DNA from: Hyphochytrium catenoides
Taxonomy: Eukaryota; Sar; Hyphochytriomycetes; Hyphochytriales; Hyphochytriaceae
Assembly: GCA_900088475.1 (NCBI GenBank)
Contig: FLMG01003035.1
Coordinates: 39,868 to 103,867 of the forward strand
DNA length: 64,000 nucleotides
Direction of reading: 5' to 3'
Shown here: one piece after another, positions 1-11,660 of the stretch
Position numbering within the stretch: position 1 is the stretch's first letter
Layout of the letters: the number at the start of each line of letters is the position of its first letter
Translations under genes and position numbers: made by a program
Notes under the pieces: model-generated
What the model was told of the DNA's origin: nothing
The model's input: only the letters and a program-made list of their open reading frames with translations
The model's database searches: none

Positions 1-362
1 CTGCTGTTGGGTAAGATTAACAGGTGACGGAGAAAGAGGTCCAGTGATCTCACCTTCGCTCTTTAACCTTTCTTAGACTCCTCTGGCGTCTGGCTGCGAC
101 CCGAAGGAGGAAGCGCTGGGAGAACATTTCTTTGTGGAATCTCGCCTGCAGGTGCTTGTCCATCTTGACGACCTCACACTTCTTGAAGAGCAGGCACCAA
201 CACAGAAGGGTGTTTATTATTCTTATTACCTTGCATGCAGAGGATCCCGACCAAGAGGTTGTCCAGAGCTGTCCCTCGGTCCTGGAGAGCTCTGTAGAGC
301 ATTCGCTCTTCGAAGATATACTTTGGCCAGCGTTGGCCAACAGGATACCTGCCTTCAATTCG
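1..362 (-). CDS. Partial unrecognised protein (gene runs off the left edge)
   Basis: Two reverse-strand exons read well together: 230-362 and 68-163. The first encodes a charged, helix-like stretch including [14 protein letters not shown] and ends at a GTAATA donor. The second starts after an AG in phase, encodes a proline/serine-rich stretch and ends at a GTTAAA donor, so the gene continues to the left of position 1. Exon phases agree (one base left over, then two bases to complete the codon). I do not recognise the family. Upstream exons, if any, would lie between 363 and about 1150, where several short reverse-strand frames are open but none is convincing. Gene limits and start are unknown. 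Confidence 0.4.
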
Positions 363-1156
363 CTGAAGGTCACCAGTTCATGGGCGGGTTACTACGACTA
401 TCATCCATTGGACCAGGTAGGAAGATAAGGCAAAGAGAAGAATAACAGGCGAAAGAATCAACCTGGGTGGAGAAAGACATGTAGGAAAGAGAGAGCGGCA
501 AAAAGGGAAAACGAATTACTTATAGCCCCGGAGAGAGGGAGGGCGTGGTCGCGGTTTGCCTTTTATGCTCCATTCACCACGTTTCCGAGATATTCCACGC
601 CTAAGAACGTCTCAGTCTCTCTCTCCGCATGTCACTTCTCCTAACCATCTCGGCTCTTCTTCTTCTCTGTCTACACACAAGGGCCATAGCATGTCTCTTA
701 TTCTGCAACCTAACTACTCCTCCCACTACCTCGACCTTTCCCCTCTTTCTGCTGAGGTAGAACGCCATCATTGGTCGGCACCCGCGAATAACCAATCTTA
801 CCTTCGCCAATGGGTTCTCGGGGCACGGCCTTCAGCAAGCGCCAGCGGCTGGCAGGGCCGTGTCAGAGCTTATTCTCCACGGTAAATTCGAGTCTATCGA
901 CCTCAGCGCTTTCTCCTACGAGAGGACTCAGACTGGAGAGCCGATCAGAGAAAAGAACGTCTATTGATACCTTTTCAGCGCCAACAAGCTGAGGAAAGGA
1001 AGGAGCAAAGAAGGCTGGCAAGAGCTTGGTTGAGGGAGATACGATAGGCAACACATGTGCTAAGCCATAAATAGTATTTAAATATTAGCGACCATGAAGA
1101 TGAAGATCCGATATCTCCTTTTCCTTTTTCTCTTTCTCCTCTTTTCTCTCCGGTGC
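363..1156. other. Spacer between two reverse-strand genes
   Basis: This stretch lies between the partial gene at the left edge and the last exon of the CEP162-like gene. It is rich in short mixed frames. A reverse-strand frame at 863-1054 could be an exon of the left-edge gene, but I found no clear splice pair. I see no RNA gene or repeat. Confidence 0.4.
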
Positions 1157-4100
1157 TTATGCAACTGTGGCCGGGTTGACGTCTTGTTGAAGCTTCGTGA
1201 GGACACTGACGAGGGAGTCGAGCTATGGATCAACGAGACAAAAACAGTAATGTGAGCCCAGGTTAGCAAGCGACGGCCATGATAGAGATACTGACTGAGG
1301 GATTTGACAAGAAAGCGGATGAGAAAGAGGAAGGACACCACTAGTCAGGCGGTCAGTGCAACTTACCTCTTCTCTGAACCTCTCAATCTCTCTATTTTTG
1401 CTCTCTATCGCTAGCTCGTATTGTCTCTTCAGCTGTTGCTGCTCTAGTTCATGTCCGTGATGCGCCTCCGCTAACAGTCGCGATAGCTCCGCTTCTCGTC
1501 TCTGCCAAAGACGGGTTAACCTTCGGAACGTCGGTAGGCTCACCGTCTATCATCCACACACTTTTCTTCCAGCTCTCTTTCTACTCTCCGGCACCCTCCT
1601 TTGGCATATAATCGTCATTTCCCTGTCCGTGCCTCACTCATTCTCATACCTTGAACCTTCTATCCATATCCTCGATTCTCTGCTGCAAGGATTGCAGTTG
1701 AACGCTGGTTGGAGTGCGCAGCTCCGACAGCTGGGCGCGTAAGTGCAATGCCTCTGTCCTTTCTGCGTGAAGGCTATCCCGCAGATGCGCATTTTCTACT
1801 AGCAAACTTCGCTCCTTCGCTTCTCTCTCTTCCTTCTCTGCTCTTTCTTCTGCTGGTGATGGCCCTTGCGTCTCTGTCTGTTTCAACTTTAGCTCTTCTC
1901 TGACGGCAGTGAGCTGAGCTCTGAGATCGCTCACAAGCTCCTCCAGTTTGAGGACAACGGCTGCCTGCCCTGCGCTGTTACCCTCAGGGCTAACTCCATC
2001 CACCTTGCGGAAGACTTGCTCTTCAATTGGTGACAGCGTCTGACCCCTATTGGATGCTTCGGTCTGAACTCCTTTACTCTCTGGCAAATGCAGATTAATA
2101 GGGGTTCCAAGCTGTAAGTGGCGGAAAAAATGAGCTATCGTGATAGGGACTGACCTCTTTCTTTGTGGAGACTACCGGGATGTGACCGGAAGGCAGCAAG
2201 TAGCTTCTGTCGTGCGGCATCACTGGCAGCTAGCTGAGCGCGCAAGGAAGTCACCTCGGCAGTCAGAGCGTCATCACCTTGTCCTAAAGCTCTAAACTGT
2301 AGAGAGAGAGCGCAAAGAAGAGTGTCAAAAGCTGTTAAGTCTTTCTAATGGAAGGTTAGTGGCTTAGTCCGTAAGTGCAGGTGCGCAGACTTTCTCCCCA
2401 TTGTTGCCACTTCCCTAACTTACATTCTCCATTTCTAGCTGCAAACGAAGTATTTCATCCTCTTGTTCTCTCTGCAGCAAGTAAACAACGTGAGGTTCAT
2501 AGACATCGCGCATGCCTAAGATCATAAGGAGCTTTGTCGTTGCCCTTACCAGGAGCCGCCGCAGCTCCTTCACTGTCCGAGCATCTTCTTCGACATCTTT
2601 ATCGCCCTCGTTATTTCCAGCGCTATGAGTGTTTCTTCTAACCTTGTCCGACCTTCCGTCCTTCCTTGCCTTGGGACCACCTTTCTTGTCGTCCAGCCCT
2701 ACACCTCTGCCTGACTCGAGCTCCTGGGACACGGACAAGGTTAAAAAGGTAAAGCTTCAATGGCTGAGTTCGGAAATAAACAGGAAGGGACAGGTAGCCA
2801 TGACAGGACGACCTAGTAAGAAGCACCAGGTGACCATGCAGCAAAGATGAAAGAGGCAACGCCGAGCAGAGAGAGCGAAGGAAGAAACCTTGATCTTTTT
2901 CTTATAGTAGGTGCGAACCCTGTCTAACTCGCTTTCTAACTCCTGGACCCTTGTCTGAGATACCGCCCGAGCTTTCTGAGAAAGAGTTACCCGAGTGGGG
3001 GCAACAGGAGGTGGAGGCGGTGGAGATGCCAATGCCTCCGCAAGCTGCTTCTTGTACCTGCCCAAAAGCCAGAGGCCGATGGAAGTTAGGCCGCGTTGCT
3101 CTGAAGATGGCGAGGTTTGGTGCACAACGGGAGAGAAGAATCGCGGCGTTGTGGGGACCCTCACGATGAGGAACAATAGAGAGAGGGTGACAGCTCCCTT
3201 ACCCCTGCACAATTCTATCATGCTCTTGTCGAAGAGACCTCATATGTCTCTCGGCTCTCTCCTTTTCTTCCTCCAGTTGTCTTTTCAGGTTCTCAATCTC
3301 ATCTCGATGGGTTCTCTCTTCTTCCGCCGTTTGCTCCCGCTGGGCCGCAAGGATGAGCGCAGAAATGCTGTCAGGATGTTTCTTCAGAAGAGAGGCTTCC
3401 AGCTCGGACACCTTCCGTTCCAGCTCCTGGTAAAGGATCGGCGGGGGCCCGATGAGATAAGGAAGCAGGGACAGCAGAAGAAAGAGAAACAAGTGGACGT
3501 AAAAAGAGAGATTACCGACGGATAAGTAGAGGCAGAACTCAAGCATCGAGACCGGGAAGAGGAGTTATCTGAGCATCTACAAAATAGAAGGGCGAGACCG
3601 ACGCTAGAATGTGGCATGTGCGCCACTCAGCACGAGAGCACACGAAAGAACTGGAGCCCACCATTATTCTTCGGACATCGGCCGCTGATCGTCCAGGGAA
3701 GTTCTTGGCTCTGTCACCCCCGCTTTTTGATAGAGGAGAGGGAAGCACCTTCTTCCCTACAGCTCCCCCGCGTTCAGCTTCCCTTCTCCCTCTGCCTTCA
3801 GACGGAAGCTGCTGAGTCAAGCGCTGTATCTCCTTTTGTTGCTCCTTGATAGTGCGTTCTTGCTCATCCAGCAGCTCCTGATTTTCAATGTACCTGAGTA
3901 AATGAGAGAGTTCCGTTAGACAGCTGACAAGATTGAGAAAGACCTTGGTTTCCAAAAAGAGATGCGCGGGTGACGATGCAGGAGAAAGGGGCCAGACATC
4001 GCAGAAGTAGCCGCGACAGACTTCATACACGAACAGTGAAAGCGCAGAAAGAGACATCAAGACTAGGTGGCGGTGGTCTCCAGACCCTGGCTCAGGACTC

Positions 4101-7100
4101 TGTGTTCTAACGGTGAAGGAAGAGTAAAACGTGGAGGAAAACGACAAGAAGAGACAACAGACAACGAAAAGAAGGGCAACCATTTTAGCTTCTGCTGGAG
4201 AGTTTTCTCTACTTCTTTGTGCCGCTTTCTCTCTCTTTCCAGCTGTTGTTCTAGCTTCCGCACGACTGCCTCCTCTGCTTGGACCTGAGCCAAGTTCACG
4301 CCAGCTCTCGAGCATTCCGCTTCAGCCTTTGACTTACGCAGAGACTCCAACTGGATAAAAGTAATGGAGGTGAAGCGTGGAAAATAAGGGGATGTAACGG
4401 GAGACCTCGCAAGCATTAGAAAAGTTTAAAGCACAAGGAGTACGGAAGGCAGAAACAGGATAAACAAAGGAGAAAAGAAGAGAGACAGGGAAGGAAACAA
4501 GAGACTAAGGAGGAAGGGGTGTCAAGTTTGTTGGACTACCTCTTCCCTGAGCTCTCCTTCTCTCCTTTCGCTCAGTTGCCTACTCGCCTCTAGCTCTTCC
4601 TCCAGCTCCTGAGCCCTCTTTTCCGCCCTCAATCGCGCCTGCAGGTGTACTCCTCCACCTTCACCATCTTCCGCGCCGAGCTGGTTTCTAAGCTGGTTCA
4701 AGGCCCTTCCTAGGCTCTGATTCTCTTCAAACATTGCTAGCCTCTCCTTCTGCAAGTCGAGTAGGGTCAGGGGCGGAAGTAAGAAAGCCAATCGTTAGTA
4801 GAGGGAGAAAGCATAAGGAGAAGAACTATGCGCAAGGAAGCCATCAGCAAGCCGCTTTCCTTCTCTAGAAGAGCTAAGAGTCGCCCAGGGAAGGAGGGTT
4901 GCAAAGAGGCTAACACTGTATCTCTCGCCGCCCACCACTTGCTCTTCCATTAAGTTTGGCTGTCCCAACACCAGAAGCGACAGAATTTTCTAGCATTCTC
5001 ACCTCTGCAGTCTCCCTGACATGCCGCATCTCCTTGATCAATCTCTCGTTGTCCTGTTTATATCCCAAGAGAATGCTCTCTTGCACCGCCAACTCCTCCC
5101 GCAGCCTCTTCTCTGCCTCTCCTATTGCTTCAGCTCCTTCATGATCCTCTGCTCTCTCGCCGCTTTGCCTCTTATCCGTGTCATCCGCCAGAGCCCGGGT
5201 ATGAGCTCTACTCTTGGCGAGAGACGTGACAGAAAAAAGACTCGCATTCGCTTCTTTTAACTAGGAACAAGGACGACAATGTGAGAGGAAGAAGCTAGTG
5301 GCAGTCAATGTTCAGAAGAGAACATGGCGCGGAACGTAGGCATAGGACACGGAGATGGAACTGATCAGTGTCGTGCAGGAGAAGAGACAGCCAAAGAGAG
5401 CTCATCCCTAAGTGGAGGCGAAAGGAAGTAAACGGGAGCTTAACTCAAGAGAGCTTAAGAAAGAGGGAGTCAACACTTCAAGGAGCAACCTGTGCTTGAA
5501 GCTTCGCAATCTCTCGCTTGTAGGCTTCCACTGCCTCAGGCTTTAGTCGCATTAAAAACGCGGAGAGACACGGTTAGATTAGGCTATCCACTAAAAAAGA
5601 AAGAGCACTGGCAGACGCACCACCACTTGCTCAGCACTCGACTTTTTCACTCTGCGATCTTCCTCTTCTATCCCTGCCAAAGGTGCGGGAATAGTTTCGA
5701 GAACAGGGGAGGCCGAGGTCTCTTCCTCACTGCGCAGATCCTGCTCCCTTTCCCTTTCGTCCTCGCCATCTGTGGAGGGTAGTCTCTTTCCGTGCGTTTC
5801 TCTTCTGGACCTAACACCCTGATGTCCCTCTGGCTTTGCTTTGTGGATAGGCTCCGCGTTGGTCGTCCTTTCTGCGTGCCCGCCTTTATGTTTGAGGGAA
5901 AGCTCTTGCTCTTCCGTTGTCTTGGTGCTAGCCCCGGGTTCGTCTTTCAGCATCTCGAGCTCTCGCTGGATCTCTAAATACTTAGCCACCAGGTCATCGG
6001 TCGAGAAACGCAGCTTTTCTTCTCTAGGTTTTCCACTCTCTTTCTCTTTCGATTTCTTCAAAGAACTAAGACGGGGGATAGCGCTCTTTCCTGATGTTCT
6101 TTGAGGAGTGGCGGGAGCCTCCTCTCTCCTCTTCTCTCTATTCTCGACTGCAAGGAAGGAGGAGATGAGAAGTGGGTCAGGGGGCGCGCTAACCACCGGA
6201 ATAGCCCAGTCAGCCCGGGGCACTGCCTGCTTTGGCTGCCTCCGATGAGCTTTTGTTTGCTCCTGTGCCCGTGCCGGCGAGTTCACCGTTTTGCGGTCAC
6301 TCCTGGTGCTTCGTACGGGAGAGGAAGGGATAGTGCTTTTATTCCGACCCTCCTCGTCTCGGCTTGAAGATGGAGATACTGGGACGTTTGGTGTCTCTTC
6401 AAGAAAGGTTCTTGGTTGTGGCGAGCTCTTCTACGAGCGAGTGAACATAGCCGAAGAGCGAGAGTGAGTCCCGAGCATACTTGGTGACATAGACATAAAA
6501 GTACAGAGGGGAAAGTGTATAGCCAAGTACCCCTGATGATGACTTTTATAGGGCGGTAAGTCTTCCTACCTTCGCGATAGGCATACTAGGCCTTTTCTCC
6601 TGTCTCTCCTGAGACACGTGAATGGCTGGATTGTCATGCACTGCCCTCCTCTTCTGGCTGCTGACCACAACCTTCGCGCTGGCGTATTCAAAATCCAAAA
6701 TCCGGTCTCTTTCCCGTTGTGACTCCTCATCAATGAGGTCAAAACTAGGAGGCTGGGAAGGGGAAGGCGATGCGGGACTGATGGATGCCTGATGAACCAC
6801 AAAGCGCTGGACGGTGGAGGGCACTGAGGAAGAAGCCCGTTCTGGCTCCTTCTCGCTTTGCCCTTCTGGCTGCAGTACTTGACCTTGGACTGGAACGTCA
6901 GCCGAGTGGTTTTCTCCAGGTCGTCCATAGTCCATGCTAGCGTCTTTCTCTTTTATGGATCCTTCCTGGTCTGGGGGGGTTTCTCCCTTGTGTTGGTGCT
7001 GTGGTGAGTCCTGCATCTCTGTCTCTTCACTTCTTAACAGCTCCTCTCCGTGCTCCTCACCTTGTCCTTGGCTAAGAACAGGTTCCGCCTCGAACTCTTC

Positions 7101-10100
7101 ATCCGTATATGACTCCTCTCCTTTCCTGCCAATCGACAACTCAGTGACTCCGGAAACGACAGGAGTCGGCGGAGGAGAAATTGGAAGAGACGGAGGCGGT
7201 GGCAGAGCTGCACTCTGCTCTTGGGAGCTGGCGCGGGTAGACTGGTCCACTTTCTCATCCTTGGCTTGTCTTTCAATGCTGTCAGGCTCTAGACGTAAAG
7301 AAGTGGAACTGGATTCCTTGTGCTCTTCCCCTATTTCTCTCACAGGCACGGACGCACTGGCTGAAGGCTCTACGACCTTATAATAAACATCAAAAAGTTG
7401 CTAAGACGAGGCGACTCAAAGAATCTGGAAACATATAGAAGCGAGATGTAGCTTACTTTATCTTCTGCCGCAACGGTGCCAGCGACGTGTTCATCCTCCT
7501 TCTACATTCAAAGCAGCATGATGTTAGGACTCAGAAATATGCAATGCGAAGCATCTGAGAGTGCAGAGGAGAAGCGATAGGAAAGACTCCGGTCACCTCG
7601 AAGTCATCGTCTGCATATCCAAAGTCATTTGAATAGTCTAGCATGGACTCCGCCTTGTCCTTGTTGCTCCCGGACGCTGTCACCATCTCAGTTTGCTGAG
7701 GTGCCAACGTTATCCCGCTGTCTTCCTTCTTCTCCACCAAATCAGGCGCTGGTGCCTGGCCTTCAGCTTTTGCGCCTGCACGATCCTGCCTTTCGTGACC
7801 CTCCACACTTCCCGCCGACTGCGCTAGCAAGGATGAGGGCTCGGCCTGAGCAGGGGCGGCAGATGCTGCTGGCGGAGCATCGGCTTCGGCGTCCATACTG
7901 AGATCGAGGGAGAACACGGACTGACGAAACGTACAGGAGGTAGGACAATAAGCCCAAAGAGATAGGGAAGAGAGGTGGGGAAGAGAGGGTGAGAGAGAGG
8001 GAGTCATGCTATAGCTGCGGAGAAGGATGATAGGAGTCCAGCTATACCTTCAGATTCGAGAACGTGCTTGGAACGGGTAGCGGTGCCTCGTCTAACTCTG
8101 GTTCTGAATGACATGGCATGAGGTCAGAGCAGTGCACGAAGCTGAGGAGGGAGAGAGGAGAGCTAAAAAGAGGGCATCCGGTGGAGATATGTGATCGTAC
8201 TTTGTGCATGTGGAAGGGAAGGGGCAGAAGGGATGGTAAGATCTCCAAAGGATTGTCCTTCCTTCCTGTCCTTGCCAGGGCCCAACCCTGCCGTCCTCTT
8301 CTCCTGCAGTTTGCGTTTGGCAAAGGCACCGACCTTCACAAGAGCGGCAGCCAGGGTGAGGCGGTAAAAGACTGACGGAACTCAAGTCGAGTCAATGTTA
8401 AGGACCTCAAAATCTTCCTCTTTCAATCCTAAAGAGTCTTCGAACTCATCCTGTTTCTCTTCTTTCTCTTCCTTGTCTCCCTCGACTGAGCCCAGGGCAT
8501 CGACACCCTCTGCAGGCTACCCGGTAGGCAGGAGTGAGGCAGCTGAGCAGGTAGCTTGCAAGTAGAAAGTACTAAGGAAAAGGTGCTAGAGCGACAGACG
8601 GAGGTGCGGGTACAGAACAGAGAGAGAGGGACAGAGCAAACTAAGAGAGAGGAAACTGCGAAGGCTTGTATAACGAGTTGATGCGCATAGCGAGATCTAT
8701 GGCCGCTGGCCACTACCTTCCCCTCTTCTGATCCTCCCGCTTCCTCCGCAGTCATCTCATCCTCCGCCGCTCCAATAGTCGGCTTCGGCCTCTCAGATAG
8801 GTCTTTAAGAGACGAGCCTGTGCGTTGTAGGATGGACTCCATCCGCTCCTCAAGAGAGACTTTCTTGACCTGAGAGCGTGGAAGAGTGAGGAACCCCAAC
8901 ATGTGATTGACCGCTTCATCTTTCATCTCCCCCTTTTATGTCCTAGATCCCTTCTACCAAGTCTACGGCATCTTCAGTACCTGCTTCAGACTAGCTTCTT
9001 TCTTCTTTCTCTCCTTCTCCTGACACAAGCACCGAGCCGTAGGAACAAGGATGATGTATATGAGGAGAAAGCGATGAGAGGCCTTCTTAAAACAATGAGG
9101 AGAGAAAGGATAGAGGCGGGGTATGGATAGGACAGGAGAGAGAAGAGAATAAGGGAAGGACATTGGAAATAGGAAGTGGAAAGATGGCTCGCTGGGGAGA
9201 AGGAAGAGCTCTCCTATGGCTCCATTCTCTGATAAAGAATAGCATTGCGTCTACCTCTTCATCACTAGAGTCAAGGTTATAGGGATCTCTGGATTTTACA
9301 AGAGAGAGAGAAAGAGAGAATAGAGAGAGTCAGAGGATCTCAGGATATACAAAGCTCACAAGAGGGCTAAGAAGAGAAGGTGAAGAGAGCGAGAGAGATA
9401 GTATGACCAAAGCAGGAGAACCAGAGTTAGGGGGTTGAAAAAGATGCGGGATGATAAGAGGTCCAACACGGAGTCGAAGAGGAACAAAACAACGTCATCT
9501 CTCAAGAGAGAGAGAGAGAGAGAGAGTGAGAGAAAGAGAGTTAGTAGCGAAGGGACATACTTGTACGGCGGTGGAGCGTCCTCATCACTGTCACTTAACG
9601 AGACAAGGGAGCGCTTGGGCACGGTTCCCTAGGCATTCCCAAAGTCAGAAGATGTGAAGACAGCTGCAGTCAGAGTGAGAGTCTTCATATGTCCTGCTCT
9701 CTCTTCTGTCTCCGTGTTGTCTTTCGTCAAACTGAAGCTCTTTCACCTGTTTGGTCTTCTTTCCTGACTTCTGGGAAGGCTCCTTGGTCCCGCGCCTCTT
9801 CCCTTCCTTGTCCTTAGAGGACTTTTGGCGTCCAGTCCCACGTGCGATAGGCCTAAGAGACCAGAATGAGTCCGGGAGCTTCTTCTCCCTAGACGTTCCT
9901 TTTTCTCCTTCACATGCCTGGTCATCTACCTCTCTCTCTCTCATTGTCTCTCTCTCTCTCTCTCCCTTCCTCTTCTCGTTTCTCTCGCTCACCTGGTGGC
10001 TCAGCACGTTCTCTCTCTCTTTCCTGCTCCCCTTTCACCTTCCGTCCCTCTCTTCTCCATCTTCTCTCGCTCATCGGTTTCCTCTCTCTTCAGAGTCCTG

Positions 10101-10245
10101 ACAACCCTCCATCCCTTCTCAGGCATGTTGCTCCCTCTCCCCTTGTCCTTCACCTTCCTCCTTGGTATCCCCTCCTCCTCTCCACAGTTTCGGTCTTTGA
10201 AACTTACTGCCGCTGCTCCTCTCCGAAGGTATAATCGTCGTCCAT
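1157..10245 (-). CDS. Large coiled-coil protein, CEP162-like (centrosome/cilium base)
   Basis: A reverse-strand gene of about 20 exons. The likely start is the ATG at 10243-10245 (MDDDYTFGEEQ...), followed by exon 2 from 9898 in matching phase. The N-terminal part (about 5.6-10.2 kb) is acidic and low in complexity (SDSDED, LDSSDEE and FADDDFE-like patches); the largest exons are near 6.55-7.38 kb and 5.6-6.4 kb. The C-terminal part (1157-5300) is almost all coiled coil, with exons encoding KYLEIQRELEMLK, ILLGYKQDNERL, QELESELDRVRTYYKKKI and KKHPDSISALILAA. The last three exons are clear: 1650-2111, 1367-1501 and 1157-1222, all phase 0, ending in a TAA. The KKHPxS.xALILAA and GYxxxNERL patterns are what I remember of CEP162, a protein that ties centrioles to the ciliary transition zone. 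If correct, the organism builds flagella. A different long coiled-coil centrosomal protein remains possible. Intermediate exon borders are approximate. Confidence 0.6.
9496..9541. repeat. (GA)n microsatellite in an intron of the CEP162-like gene
   Basis: An almost pure GA run of about 45 bases lies just left of the exon encoding SLSDSDEDAPPPYK. On the transcribed strand it is (CT)n, next to a splice donor. It is an intronic simple repeat with no coding content. Confidence 0.8.
9927..9967. repeat. (CT)n microsatellite in the first intron of the CEP162-like gene
   Basis: Short (TC)n runs lie at about 9929-9941 and 9948-9963, upstream (for the reverse strand) of the second coding exon, which starts at 9898. 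On the transcribed strand this tract is purine-rich, unlike most introns in the window. Confidence 0.7.
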
Positions 10246-10400
10246 GATGTCCCCAGAGCTCTCTCAGCCGACAGTCAGAGGGCCTAGAACTCCATACGGC
10301 TTCGCCTCTTGAGGGCTGTCACCTCTATCACTAGGATAAGAAGGGCCCAGCCATTTGCTGGCGTTCTGAGAGTTATAGGACCTTTGGCATGTGACAGGGA

Positions 10401-10554
10401 GCCGGGAGAGAGAGAGAGAGTAAGAGAGAGAGAGAAAGAGAGAGAGAGAGAAAGAGAGAGAGGGAGAGGGAGAGGGAGAGGGAGAGAGACAGAGAGGGAG
10501 AGAGACAGAGAGAGAGAGAGAGACAGAACCTGTGAGAGAGAGAGACAAAAAAAA

Positions 10555-10601
<47 letters not shown>

Positions 10602-10606
10602 GAGAG
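10401..10606. repeat. Compound (GA)n / (GGGAGA)n / (GACA)n microsatellite
   Basis: About 200 bases of GA dinucleotides, interrupted by GGGAGA units and ending in roughly seven GACA units (about 10572-10600). Open frames read through it in several phases only because the repeat lacks stop codons. They encode RERERE, LSLSLS or DRQTDRQT runs and are not genes. Confidence 0.9.
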
Positions 10607-10852
10607 CAGGCAGTCACAAAGGAAGTGGCAGTCACAAGGGAAGTGATAAGGCAGGAGCGGCCACTGGTAGACCCTTTTATACCTGATTTCAGTATCGACT
10701 GTGCATCTCAAGGGGATCGCGAAGAAGCTCTCTCTCTCTCTGCGGTTGCTGTCGTCTCTGCTTTCTCTTTGTATGCCGCTTGAAGCTTGCGCCAAACGCC
10801 GCAGCATTTGTTCTTTATTGTCATCAAAATTCTCATTCTCATTCTCATGCCT

Positions 10853-10911
10853 TTCTCTCTCTCTCTCTCTCTCTCTCCCTCTCTCTCTCGCTTCCTCTCT
10901 CTCGTTTTCTC

Positions 10912-10942
<31 letters not shown>

Positions 10943-10985
10943 ACTCTCTTCTTCCTCCCTCTTTCTCTTTTCTCTCTGTCTCTCT
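10853..10985. repeat. (CT)n microsatellite block
   Basis: About 130 bases made almost entirely of CT dinucleotides with a few interruptions. It is the opposite-strand counterpart of the GA block 250 bases away, so a transcript spanning both could fold into a long imperfect hairpin. The overlapping open frames (SLSLSLS) are artefacts of composition. Confidence 0.9.
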
Positions 10986-11660
10986 CTTGTCTTCCCGTTT
11001 ATCTTATCTCCCACCTCAGTCTTTCTTCCTCCAATTTCCCTCTCGTGAGTTTTTGTTTTCTCTGTAGCCTCTTTCTGGTCTGCTCTCTGTCTCTACACCC
11101 TCTTGTCTCTCTTCTCCACTCTGTCTCCCTCTTTCTGAACCCCATACTATCTAGTACTCCATATCTCTTTTCCTGTGTCGTTTGAACTCTTCCCTTTCCT
11201 ATGTGTTTCCCTCCATCTCCACGTTTCCCCCAGGATCTGGGCCATCTCCTCATCTCATTCTCAATGAAAATAGTTTCTGAAGCTCTGTCTGGCAGATCTG
11301 AATCTCAAGAAGATTGGCAATGACTCTTCGTCCGCAGCTCAGACTCCTGGTGCTTGAAGAGCTTATGGATGTCTAGGAACGAGGCGTCTGTGAAGGCGGA
11401 TCATCTTCAGGAGAGCCTTCACAGGAAAGCTTGAGTCAAAAAGTAGGTGATGCACCGTTAGACGCGGTTATTTGAGCGTCTAGTAGGTGGAATGATGACA
11501 GCCCTCGAACAATGAATGTTTGCCATCTTCCCTCTTTACGGGCACTAAGAACTTCGATCGCCTTGCTTGGAAATTTAATACGTGGCTGATAATGGCTTGC
11601 TACTGTGAAAGGCAATGGCTCGCCTGTGTGGAAGGCAATGGCTCTAATTTATGGCGGTTA

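Larger units (their letters stand above)
10246..11660. other. Repeat-rich spacer upstream of the CEP162-like gene
   Basis: This lies between the likely start of the CEP162-like gene and the stop of the GH72 gene. It holds two large simple-repeat blocks. Between them, at about 10686-10840, is a reverse-strand frame containing FDDNKEQMLRRLAQAS, with a GTATAA donor at its end. That could be a 5' exon of the CEP162-like gene or of a separate small gene; I cannot decide. A reverse-strand TATAAAAGGG near 10670-10680 could be a TATA element or chance. The rest shows short mixed frames only. Confidence 0.4.

Noticed and set aside
10309-11185. Several overlapping 80-140 codon frames on both strands
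   Set aside because: They are RERERE / SLSLSL / DRQTDRQT translations of (GA)n, (CT)n and (GACA)n, open only because the repeats lack stops.
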